Source: Aquificales bacterium
Lineage (GTDB): Bacteria; Aquificota; Aquificia; Aquificales; Aquificaceae
NCBI GenBank assembly: GCA_027037055.1
Contig: JALWBR010000014.1
Span: forward strand, 1-35,572
Length of the DNA stretch: 35,572 nt
Direction: 5' to 3'
The notes beneath the pieces are model-generated. The model ran no database searches. It was not told the origin of the DNA and saw only the letters and a program-made list of their open reading frames with translations. Shown piece after piece: positions 16,212-25,036 of this stretch; within the stretch, counting starts at the first letter, position 1; every line of letters starts with the position of its first letter. The position numbers were made by a program, and so were the translations under genes.

Positions 16212-17695
16212 TGGAAGGAAGAGAACTGGATCCGAAAAGACTCTTGTTGTTTCTTGTTTTTATGATCTTTTTTATCATATCTTACCAGTTCATAGCCTAT
16301 TTCTTTATTCCAAAGGAGGAGGTAAGCCAACAGGATAAGGTACGGAAAAAGGAAGAGGTAAAGATAAGTAAGATAATTCTTCCGGAGAAACCAGAATTAA
16401 AGGAAAAGGCATTGTTCCATTATGAGTCGGAGGACTTTTATATTGAATTCCTGAGACAGGGTGGTAGGATATATAAGTTAATAGATAAAAAGTACGATGC
16501 GGATCTTATAACGGAAAGGGAAAGGGAGTTGAACCTTTTACCCCTTGAGCTTATAACGGGGAATGAAAAGATTGATACTATCATTAATACTGCTGAGTAT
16601 AGGATATCCGCCGAAGGTAACAGAATAGTTATGGAAGCCTCAGAGGGAAATATAAGTGTTAAAAAGATCGTTGAAATTGAAGGGAAGTTAATGAAGATTA
16701 AAATTGATGTCAGTGGTATAGATAATAAGATTTTTGTTAATGCGGGAACTTATCCCGAAGAGCCTTCCTTTTATACCCATGCGGGTCCTGTTCTGAAGAT
16801 AGGCTCTGATGTTTTAAGAATAGATGTGGATGATATAGTTGATGAGGAGCTGTTTACAGGTGAAATATTGTTTGCTGGGGAGGAAAGCAGGTATTTCTTT
16901 AAAGGATTTGAAGGAAGGATAGACAGTGTTATTATTAAAAAGATAACAAAAGGAGAAGATAGCTTTACATTCACATTTGTATCCTACAATGAACCAATAA
17001 AGTTTTATGCGGGTGCGAAGGAGTATGCCCGTTTTAGAGGTACGGAATTAACCGAAGCTATTGATTTCGGCACCCTCAAGATAATCGTTAAACCCATATT
17101 TTACATGCTTTACTGGGTTTATGAAAAAACTGGTAGTTGGACACTTTCAATAATAGTGCTTACATTGATTGTTAGGATACTCATGTTTCCTTTGGGATAC
17201 AAAAGCACCATTGCTATGATGAAGATGTCCAAGCTTGCACCTAAGATTGAGGAGATAAGGAATAAATATAAAAAGGACCCTGTAAAGATGCAGGAAGAAA
17301 TGCTTAAACTTTACAAGGAAGCTGGGTTTAACCCCGCATCGGGATGTTTACCTATACTGCTCCAGATTCCTATATTTTTCTCCCTCTATAAGGTGCTTAT
17401 AATTACGGTGGATCTTAAATTAGAAAGATTTTTATGGGTTTCAAGTCTTGCGGATAAGGACCCCTTCTATATACTGCCCGTACTTATGGGGGGATCAATG
17501 ATACTCCAGCAGAAACTTAATCCCAATCCGGATAGCAGGCAGAATTTGATCATGTATCTTTCTGCTGTTGCTTTTACTTTCCTTTTCGCCTCCTTTCCAT
17601 CAGGTTTAGTATTTTATTGGACCCTTAACAATATCTTAAATATACTACAAAGCTATATTATTAAAAGGGTAATGCTTAAATCCGATGGAAAGTAG
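16211..17695 (+). CDS. yidC: Membrane protein insertase YidC
   Basis: Inner-membrane insertase acting alone or with Sec. 494 residues. An N-terminal membrane anchor (LLLFLVFMIFFIISYQFIAY, residues ~11-30) is followed by the large periplasmic P1 domain of Gram-negative YidC (to about 280). The conserved core follows, with the hydrophilic-groove arginine in LIVRILMFPLGYKS, the cytoplasmic helical hairpin APKIEEIRNKYKKDP, GCLPILLQIPIFFSLYKVL, and a last helix FPSGLVFYWTLNNILNILQ. Subunit c, encoded just upstream, is a well-known YidC client. Confidence 0.97.
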   Translation: MEGRELDPKRLLLFLVFMIFFIISYQFIAYFFIPKEEVSQQDKVRKKEEVKISKIILPEKPELKEKALFHYESEDFYIEFLRQGGRIYKLIDKKYDADLITERERELNLLPLELITGNEKIDTIINTAEYRISAEGNRIVMEASEGNISVKKIVEIEGKLMKIKIDVSGIDNKIFVNAGTYPEEPSFYTHAGPVLKIGSDVLRIDVDDIVDEELFTGEILFAGEESRYFFKGFEGRIDSVIIKKITKGEDSFTFTFVSYNEPIKFYAGAKEYARFRGTELTEAIDFGTLKIIVKPIFYMLYWVYEKTGSWTLSIIVLTLIVRILMFPLGYKSTIAMMKMSKLAPKIEEIRNKYKKDPVKMQEEMLKLYKEAGFNPASGCLPILLQIPIFFSLYKVLIITVDLKLERFLWVSSLADKDPFYILPVLMGGSMILQQKLNPNPDSRQNLIMYLSAVAFTFLFASFPSGLVFYWTLNNILNILQSYIIKRVMLKSDGK

Positions 17696-17697
17696 GG

Positions 17698-20244
17698 ATG
17701 AATATCAAGAATTTTCTCATACTTTCTTTATCCGTGTCGGTTCTTATCTTGCTGATACTTATATACGGTGTCAGTTTCTTTATTTTTGATTCTATAATTG
17801 AAGATAGAGCCATAAAAGTTTCTAAGGCTTTAGCAAAGGAGACTTTTAATGATATGTATCAGATAATGAAAAGGGGGTGGACAAGGGAAGAAGTTCTTGA
17901 GTTTTTAAAGTCTCTAAGTAGTTCTTATAAGGATACACCCTACGAGCTGGGTATATACAGGGGGGAAATAGTCAAAGAGCTTTTCGGTGAGGTCCCCGAA
18001 CCAGAAAAATCAAAGGAGGTTATAGAGACATTTAAGACAAAAAAACCCATGTATGTAAGAAAGGGTGATACTTTTATCTATACCTATCCCATTATAGGGA
18101 AAAGGGAGTGTTTAAAATGTCATGTTAATGCAAAGGTCGGTGATATCTTTTGTGTTCTTGAAGTTAAGCATGATATGGGTCCTGCTCTTAAAAGTTTGAG
18201 ACAGCGATTGCTCATGTTTTTTATGTTCCTATCTCCCATTCCCCTTGTGGGAGCCTTTGTTATAGGTTCTGTGGTTAGCAGGAGAATACATTCATCGGTG
18301 GAAATGTTGAGAAATAATGTAAAAAGTATAAACAGAATCAGTGATTTGAGACACATAGAGATAAAAAAGGGGAACATTCCTTTTAAAGAGATTGAGGATA
18401 TATTCCAGGAAATAAACACCCTCGTTACCAAGCTGAAAAGCGTAGCCATAGACAGGGACATCCTTGAATTTGAGATAAAACTGTTGGAAAGGTTTGTAAT
18501 CACATCCGAGATAATCAAGGAATGGAGAACCTATGTAAGGGATCTCCTTTTCAAAATGAATGCTGTTGTGGAAACCCATGCTGTTTTTTGTGCCTTCCTT
18601 GAAGATGAAAGTATCAATATAGACATATTCTGGAGGGCTAAACCCTCCGTTAGGGCTCAATATGTAACGGAGAATTTCATAAAAGAAAAACTTTCAAGCC
18701 TTTCCATGTTTGCATCGGGTAAGATTGACAGTGCAAGTATATCCCATAACATAGGTGAAGCGGAGGGCGGTTCCCTTGATTTTGCCGGCTTACATGATGT
18801 TGAAATATATACGAGGGTTGCGATATTGGAAAAACCTAAGATTGCGGGTTTCTTCGGAATAATAGTCAAGAAAGGAGAAGCATATAAGGATATAAAGGAT
18901 CTTCTTATGAACGCAATGCTTGCTTCCCTTATAAATGTTATAGGATCTTCAAAAGCCTTGTATAAGTATATTGAAGAAATTGAGTATTATGCAACAAGGG
19001 ATCCCCTTACAGGTTTATACAACAGAAGGCTGTTCGGTGAGTTTCTTGAGCATGAAATTGAAAGGGCGAGAAGGATTAACACAAATGTAGGTCTAATTTT
19101 TATAGATATTGATAACTTTAAGCTCATTAATGATACCTACGGTCATATTTACGGAGATATGTATTTAAAGGAGGTTGCCCTTGCTTTGAAGAAAAGTATA
19201 AGGGAGGAGGATATAGCTGCAAGATACGGGGGTGATGAATTTGCAATAATACTTCCCAATTCGGATCTTGATACCACCTTCTTTATAGCAAGAAGGATTA
19301 AAAAGTCCATAGAGGATATATATGTTGTATCTTCAAAAGGTGTTTATATAAGATCAACCGTTTCGGTAGGTATAGCGGTATTTCCGGAACACGGTCAGAC
19401 AACCATGGAACTCTTGGCAAGTGCGGATAACATGCTGTTACAAGCTAAGGATCAGGGTAAGAACAGGATATACGGTCCTATGGATGAAAGCATTGCCAAG
19501 GCTATGGAGAGATATAAGGAGGTAAGTCATCTTATACTTAAGGCTACGGAAAACAAGGATATTATAACTCCGCACTTCCAGCCCATAATGAATCTTTCCG
19601 AAGAAAAGGTTGAGGCTTACGAAGTACTTATGAGATTCGGGGATGAGCATATCCCGGCGAGTAAGTTTATTGATATTGCGGAAAGGATGGGAACTATTTA
19701 TAAGCTTGATACTATTCTATATGAAAAAACCTTTGAGAAGATTTCCCACATAAAGGAAAAACATCCGGAGCTTAAATACTTCTTCCTTAATATGTCATCA
19801 AGGGCACTTATACTTGAGGATTTTGTCCTTGATATGGAAAAACTTGCTGTCAAATACGATATAGATCCCGCGATGATAGTTTTTGAAATAACGGAGAGAC
19901 AGGCTGTAAAGACGGAGGACTTACTTATAAAATTCATAACGCGCCTTATAAATGCGGGATTCAGATTTGCCATAGATGATTTCGGGTCAGGTTATTCGTC
20001 ATACTACTACTTGAGAAAGATACCCATACACTTTTTGAAGGTTGAAGGTGAATTTGTTAAAGGTATGGTCAGAAGCAGGATGGACAGGGCTTTTGTACAC
20101 GGGATAGTTCTGCTTGCAAAGGAGGCGGGCATAAAAACTATTGCTGAACATGTTGAAACAAGGCAAATATTTGAAGCGGTGAAAGCTGCAAACTTTGATT
20201 ATGCTCAGGGTTTTTATATAGGGAAACCTTCTCCTTTTATATAA
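17698..20244 (+). CDS. Heme-binding membrane sensor diguanylate cyclase/phosphodiesterase (GGDEF-EAL)
   Basis: 848-residue cyclic di-GMP enzyme. Two membrane segments (about 6-30 and 171-194) bracket a periplasmic region that holds CLKCH at 138-142, a covalent c-type heme motif, in a DUF3365/Tll0287-like context. A HAMP-like linker follows, then a GAF-like region (~260-430). The GGDEF domain has an intact GGDEF at 511-515 and an inhibitory I-site R502-D505. The EAL domain has EVL (Glu642), FEITERQ, DDFGSGYSS, LKVEGEF and QGFYIGKP, so most catalytic residues are present. Both synthesis and breakdown look possible. It lies 2 nt after yidC. Confidence 0.88.
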   Translation: MNIKNFLILSLSVSVLILLILIYGVSFFIFDSIIEDRAIKVSKALAKETFNDMYQIMKRGWTREEVLEFLKSLSSSYKDTPYELGIYRGEIVKELFGEVPEPEKSKEVIETFKTKKPMYVRKGDTFIYTYPIIGKRECLKCHVNAKVGDIFCVLEVKHDMGPALKSLRQRLLMFFMFLSPIPLVGAFVIGSVVSRRIHSSVEMLRNNVKSINRISDLRHIEIKKGNIPFKEIEDIFQEINTLVTKLKSVAIDRDILEFEIKLLERFVITSEIIKEWRTYVRDLLFKMNAVVETHAVFCAFLEDESINIDIFWRAKPSVRAQYVTENFIKEKLSSLSMFASGKIDSASISHNIGEAEGGSLDFAGLHDVEIYTRVAILEKPKIAGFFGIIVKKGEAYKDIKDLLMNAMLASLINVIGSSKALYKYIEEIEYYATRDPLTGLYNRRLFGEFLEHEIERARRINTNVGLIFIDIDNFKLINDTYGHIYGDMYLKEVALALKKSIREEDIAARYGGDEFAIILPNSDLDTTFFIARRIKKSIEDIYVVSSKGVYIRSTVSVGIAVFPEHGQTTMELLASADNMLLQAKDQGKNRIYGPMDESIAKAMERYKEVSHLILKATENKDIITPHFQPIMNLSEEKVEAYEVLMRFGDEHIPASKFIDIAERMGTIYKLDTILYEKTFEKISHIKEKHPELKYFFLNMSSRALILEDFVLDMEKLAVKYDIDPAMIVFEITERQAVKTEDLLIKFITRLINAGFRFAIDDFGSGYSSYYYLRKIPIHFLKVEGEFVKGMVRSRMDRAFVHGIVLLAKEAGIKTIAEHVETRQIFEAVKAANFDYAQGFYIGKPSPFI

Positions 20245-20245
20245 T
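20240..20245 (+). promoter_or_regulatory. Putative -10 before the rhodanese gene
   Basis: TATAAT ends 8 nt before the ATG at 20254, and there is no Shine-Dalgarno sequence between them. The geometry predicts a leaderless mRNA. No clear -35 is seen. Confidence 0.4.
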
Positions 20246-20253
20246 ATTATTCC

Positions 20254-21138
20254 ATGATACTTTTGCTCATTTGCACAGTACTTTTTGTTTCCTTAACCTT
20301 TGGTGATATAAAACTTATAACACCCTCTCAAATAAAGGATTTTATTAAGGATGAAAATACTGTAATTATTGACTTAAGGAGAAGCATGAAAGATTACTGG
20401 AAGGGACACATACCCAAGGCTCAGTGGGTTAATGTTGAGGCTTTCCGTTTTCCTAAGAATGGTATTCCCGCCTTTTTTATTGATCCTGATTTGTTTGTAG
20501 AAAAATTGAAGAATCTCGGTATAGACAGAAACACAAAGGTTGTTCTCTACGACGATAAGGGTACATTTATAGCCTTTTATGTAGCGTGGGGGCTTGACCT
20601 TATAGGTCATCCAGAAATCTATGTGCTTGAGGGTGGGTATAACAGGTATGTTGCAGAAGGTTTTCCTGTAACAAAAGAGTACCCTTCGGTTACTCCTAAG
20701 AAGAATTACGGTGAGTATAAGGTAAGGGAAGATATAAGGGCTGATATTGAAGAGATTAAAGAAGCCTTAAAAAGCAAAGAATATATATTTCTTGATGCAA
20801 GACCTCTGGAGCTTTATGAAGGAAAAAAGGGGTTTTGGAAGAGATTAGGGCATATAAAGGGTGCGGTCAACAGATTCTGGCGTCAGGATTTTGAGGAGGT
20901 GGAAGGGAAAAACGGTCTTAAGTACTACTTATTGAGACCGAGGGATGAGGTCGGTTTATTTTATGAAGGTCTTGGTATCGGCAAAGGAAAGAAGGTGATC
21001 CTTTACTGCGGGCAAGGGCTAATGTCCGCTGCTACCTACTATGTACTGAAATACTATCTGAAAGTAAAGGATGAGGTAAAACTGTATGACGGTTCTTGGA
21101 ACGAGTATTCTCAAACAGACTTACCTGCCGAGCCTTGA
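20254..21138 (+). CDS. Exported two-domain thiosulfate sulfurtransferase (rhodanese)
   Basis: 294 residues with two rhodanese domains. An N-terminal hydrophobic stretch (ILLLICTVLFVSLTFG) looks like a signal peptide, placing it in the periplasm. Domain 1 (20-140) has DLRRSMKDYWKGHIPKAQ but YDDKG in place of a catalytic Cys loop, the usual inactive first domain. Domain 2 (160-290) has FLDARPLELYEG and the active-site loop YCGQGLMSAA with Cys252. It fits thiosulfate or sulfide handling in a sulfur-oxidising organism, though mercaptopyruvate could be the donor. It overlaps convergent leuD by 18 bp. Confidence 0.9.
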   Translation: MILLLICTVLFVSLTFGDIKLITPSQIKDFIKDENTVIIDLRRSMKDYWKGHIPKAQWVNVEAFRFPKNGIPAFFIDPDLFVEKLKNLGIDRNTKVVLYDDKGTFIAFYVAWGLDLIGHPEIYVLEGGYNRYVAEGFPVTKEYPSVTPKKNYGEYKVREDIRADIEEIKEALKSKEYIFLDARPLELYEGKKGFWKRLGHIKGAVNRFWRQDFEEVEGKNGLKYYLLRPRDEVGLFYEGLGIGKGKKVILYCGQGLMSAATYYVLKYYLKVKDEVKLYDGSWNEYSQTDLPAEP

Positions 21139-21627
21139 TTTTGCATATTCCATAAGTCCTCCCGCCCTAAGTATATCCATAAGCTCTTTCGGAAACTTAG
21201 TAGCTTTATAAACCTCTCCCGTCCTAAGTATTTTTATCGTACCCCCTTCAAGATCAACCTCAACTTCATCTCCATGATTTATTTTATCAACCGCTTCCGG
21301 GGATTCCACTATGGGAAGTCCCATATTTATGGCATTCCTGAAAAATATCCTTGCAAAGGACTTGGCTATTACCACTGGTACTCCCGCATACTTTATGGCT
21401 ATGGGGGCGTGTTCCCTTGAGGACCCTGATCCGAAATTCCTCCCCGCCACTATTATATCTCCCTTCTTGTGTTCCTTAGCAAAGTTAGGGTGTTCCGAGT
21501 CTTCCATCACATGTTGGGCAAGTTCATAGGGATCCGATGTATTGAGATAGCGTGCGGGTATTATTTGATCAGTATCAACATTATCACCGAACTTCCAAAC
21601 CTTCCCTCTTATAACATTTCCGCTCAT
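21121..21627 (-). CDS. leuD: 3-isopropylmalate dehydratase small subunit
   Basis: Small subunit of the aconitase-type isomerase of leucine synthesis, partner of LeuC (not in the window). 168 residues, the length of the LeuD form found in thermophiles and archaea. Seen: GKVWKFGDNVDTDQIIPARYL at the N terminus, GRNFGSGSSREHAP, AKSFARIFFRNAINMGLPI. The homologous homoaconitase or 2,3-dimethylmalate dehydratase small subunits are less likely alternatives. Start ATG at 21627; TATATT lies 9 nt upstream on the minus strand with no Shine-Dalgarno sequence. Confidence 0.93.
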   Translation of the reverse strand: MSGNVIRGKVWKFGDNVDTDQIIPARYLNTSDPYELAQHVMEDSEHPNFAKEHKKGDIIVAGRNFGSGSSREHAPIAIKYAGVPVVIAKSFARIFFRNAINMGLPIVESPEAVDKINHGDEVEVDLEGGTIKILRTGEVYKATKFPKELMDILRAGGLMEYAKSRLGR

Positions 21628-21651
21628 AGTCTTTTTAATATATCATAATTT

Positions 21652-21660
21652 TGCTATAAT
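21652..21660 (+). promoter_or_regulatory. Extended -10 promoter of the lipoate ligase gene
   Basis: TGCTATAAT with a perfect hexamer (21655-21660), ending 10 nt before the ATG at 21671. No Shine-Dalgarno sequence is present, so a leaderless mRNA is likely. The 43-nt gap is shared with the divergent leuD promoter. Confidence 0.5.
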
Positions 21661-21670
21661 TTTTATCATT

Positions 21671-22720
21671 ATGAAGGTGTACAGATTGAAGGAGCAGGAT
21701 AATTTGAGGTCAATAACTATATTTCACGCTATGGCAAGGCTCGGTTACGAGGGTTTGGTTGTTGTCTATCCTAAGGAGACATACATAAGTGTGGGCTACT
21801 TTGACAAAACCCAAAGCATCATTGATGTGGAAAGATGTCGGGAACTGGGAATACCTGTAATAAGAAGGGAAGTAGGAGGAGGTCCTGTTTTACTTGATGG
21901 CAATCAGGTTTTTTATCACCTTATAATGAAAAGGGGCGGATATAAACTTCCCTTTAAAATAGAAGAAGCCTATGAGAAGTATTCACAGCCTGTAATAAAC
22001 ACTTATAAAAGGCTCGGTATTGATGTGTATTACAGACCTATTAATGATATAGCGGTTAAGGAATCCCATAAAAAAATAAGCGGTCAGGGTGCAGCTGACA
22101 TAGGAGATTCTTTCGTTTTTGTAGGAAGTATATTGCTTAAGTTTGACACTAAGCTTATGTCTCAACTCTTCAGGGTACCGGAGGAGAAGTTCAGGGATAA
22201 ACTCTATAAAACATTAGAAGAAAACATCTCTTGGGTGGAAAAGGAAACGGGAAGGATGCCTTCAAGGGATGAGGTGGAAGATATATTAATTGAAGAGTTT
22301 TCAAAGGTAGTGGATTTTAAAGGAGAAGGCACCATAGGTGATGATGTTATAGAACTGGCTGATAAGTTAAAGGAAGAGTTTACTTCGGATAAGGTTCTGT
22401 TTGAGGATACTGGAAGGGAACATAGGGCAATAAAGATAAGAGAAGGGTTGTATATAAGGAACGGTGTTCACAAAGCTAAGGGAGGTCTTGTAAAAAGTGA
22501 GGTGTATGTGTGGGAGAATGTAATAGAGAATGTACGTATATACGGGGACTTTACCCTGTATCCCAAGGAGGCAATACTTGATCTTGAGGAGCATCTTATA
22601 GGCATACCCTTTGAAAAACCTGCTATCGAGAAGAGGGTTAACGACTTTTTTGCAAAGGACGGACTTGATTTCCCCGGAGTTACCACGGAAGACATAGTCA
22701 AAAGTGTTTACGGTGAGTAA
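21671..22720 (+). CDS. Lipoate-protein ligase (LplA-like, two-domain)
   Basis: Cytoplasmic ligase of the BPL/LplA/LipB superfamily that attaches lipoate to acceptor proteins. 349 residues. The large domain has VVVYPKETYISVGYFDKTQ, the binding loop IPVIRREVGGGPVLLDGNQV, and the catalytic-lysine region HKKISGQGAADIGDSFVFVG. A C-terminal extension from about 250 resembles the small LplB-type domain (IREGLYIRNGVHKAKGGLVKSEV), so adenylation and transfer could both be done by one chain. Possible targets are glycine cleavage H protein or the LbpA protein of the sulfur-oxidising Hdr system; neither is in the window. The end abuts convergent ahcY. Confidence 0.87.
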   Translation: MKVYRLKEQDNLRSITIFHAMARLGYEGLVVVYPKETYISVGYFDKTQSIIDVERCRELGIPVIRREVGGGPVLLDGNQVFYHLIMKRGGYKLPFKIEEAYEKYSQPVINTYKRLGIDVYYRPINDIAVKESHKKISGQGAADIGDSFVFVGSILLKFDTKLMSQLFRVPEEKFRDKLYKTLEENISWVEKETGRMPSRDEVEDILIEEFSKVVDFKGEGTIGDDVIELADKLKEEFTSDKVLFEDTGREHRAIKIREGLYIRNGVHKAKGGLVKSEVYVWENVIENVRIYGDFTLYPKEAILDLEEHLIGIPFEKPAIEKRVNDFFAKDGLDFPGVTTEDIVKSVYGE

Positions 22721-24080
<1,360 letters not shown>

Positions 24081-24085
24081 TCAAA

Positions 24086-24103
24086 GGTATATAATAATAT
24101 ACC
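24086..24103. promoter_or_regulatory. Inverted repeat and AT core upstream of tRNA-Asp
   Basis: GGTATATAATAATATACC, two perfect 7-bp arms around AATA, 5 nt upstream of the tRNA 5' end on the minus strand. Its minus strand contains TATTAT and TATATA, so it likely includes the tRNA -10. It could also be a small 3' hairpin for the upstream gene. Confidence 0.35.
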
Positions 24104-24112
24104 ACAACTGTC

Positions 24113-24910
24113 TTATAAGGGTGACTTAACCTCCTTATAGCCCGCGGGTACCGTAAAGATTTTCTTATTTATGTTTTTCCTTTTAACGGATTTTATAACA
24201 ATTTCCCCTTCTGGCATATCAAGCCTGATGGCTACACCATACTTTTTTATATTTTGATCCGTAAATCTTTTAATATCTTTAAGTAAGGACGGATTACTCT
24301 TACCGAAATCTGTTTTCTTTGCAGCATTAATAAGCACCTCTGTTTTAAGCCTTTCCGCATTTATAAGATCCTTGTTATCCTTCGTGAACCATGCGGGAAT
24401 CTCCAAAGATTTACCTCCGTTTTGCATCGCTCCGAACTTGATTATTATCTTTCTTACTTTGTATTTACCTATCTTCTTATACTCGTTGGTAGGTTTAAGA
24501 AGATCTTCTTTTACTGTACATTTTTGTGTATTGGAATCACATTCTATATAGGGTGCCAAGAAGCTTATTACCATGAACTCTGGAATATGGGAAAGGTCCG
24601 TATAGGTCTTCTTTTTGTGATCAACTGAATATATCTTCACTTTGTTATTAACTATTTTCTGTATGATAGAGGTTTCCTTAGTAATCTCGGGAGGTATGGA
24701 GCCTCTTATTTCCTCCGGCACCTTATCCATATCCATTTTTAAGGTGGTTTTTGTATCTATTCTCATTGCGTCCTTGACAATGTACACCGTTGAAACACTT
24801 ACAACCGTTACATGACCTTCACTTCCCCTTGATTCCTCAACGACGATATATCCGTTTATGGAGAAGGAGAAGGAAAAAATGACCAATAGGACAATTACCA
24901 ACTTTTTCAT
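24113..24910 (-). CDS. Secreted protein of unknown function (DUF4412/LolA-like)
   Basis: 265 residues with an N-terminal signal peptide (KKLVIVLLVIFSFSFSING). Beyond it: STVYIVKDAMRIDTKTTLKMD, strand-rich KVKIYSVDHKKKTYTDL, a cysteine pair CDSNTQKC (about 130-137) that could form a disulfide, then KIGKYKVRKIIIKFG, and a C-terminal ending FTVPAGYKEV. This order resembles the DUF4412 group of periplasmic proteins related in shape to LolA, in which the ligand is unknown. It is preceded by an ~85-nt structured leader and followed by tRNA-Asp 32 nt downstream. Confidence 0.65.
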   Translation of the reverse strand: MKKLVIVLLVIFSFSFSINGYIVVEESRGSEGHVTVVSVSTVYIVKDAMRIDTKTTLKMDMDKVPEEIRGSIPPEITKETSIIQKIVNNKVKIYSVDHKKKTYTDLSHIPEFMVISFLAPYIECDSNTQKCTVKEDLLKPTNEYKKIGKYKVRKIIIKFGAMQNGGKSLEIPAWFTKDNKDLINAERLKTEVLINAAKKTDFGKSNPSLLKDIKRFTDQNIKKYGVAIRLDMPEGEIVIKSVKRKNINKKIFTVPAGYKEVKSPL

Positions 24911-24928
24911 CTCTTTACCCTTCCCTCA

Positions 24929-24992
24929 GCCGGGCTATTTATACCCCGCCTTTAAAAAGCATCCAGGACCCGGCAGGCGGCATTTGGATGCT
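24929..24992 (-). ncRNA. Candidate structured leader (riboswitch or attenuator) of the secreted protein gene
   Basis: Read on the minus strand: an 8-bp perfect hairpin AGCATCCA (24992-24985) with TGGATGCT (24965-24958), followed by TTTTT. Its 19-nt loop contains CCGCCT (24980-24975) and GCCGGG (24974-24969). These pair perfectly with AGGCGG (24951-24946) and CCCGGC (24934-24929) further down, giving a crossing, pseudoknot-like set of helices. The last segment abuts GGGAAGGG, the likely ribosome-binding site. It does not match any riboswitch class I can recall. It may be functional on the plus strand instead, but the minus strand has a promoter placed exactly at its 5' edge. Confidence 0.5.
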
Positions 24993-25000
24993 CCTCATAT

Positions 25001-25006
25001 ATTATA
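25001..25006 (-). promoter_or_regulatory. -10 of the structured leader
   Basis: TATAAT on the minus strand (25006-25001). A start about 7 nt on falls at 24993-24994, right at the first base of the hairpin. The -35 region is AT-rich without a clear hexamer. On the plus strand TATACT (25004) and TAAAAT (25021-25026) could serve the divergent activator gene. Confidence 0.45.
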
Positions 25007-25036
25007 CTCCTTATGTAGGATAAAATTTTAATTATT

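Noticed and set aside
24086-24103. Inverted repeat as an attachment site at the tRNA gene
   Set aside because: It lies 5' of the tRNA, not at its 3' end, and no integrase or foreign DNA is present.
24958-24992. Hairpin as a plus-strand intrinsic terminator
   Set aside because: No plus-strand gene ends upstream of it; the T-run follows the stem only on the minus strand.
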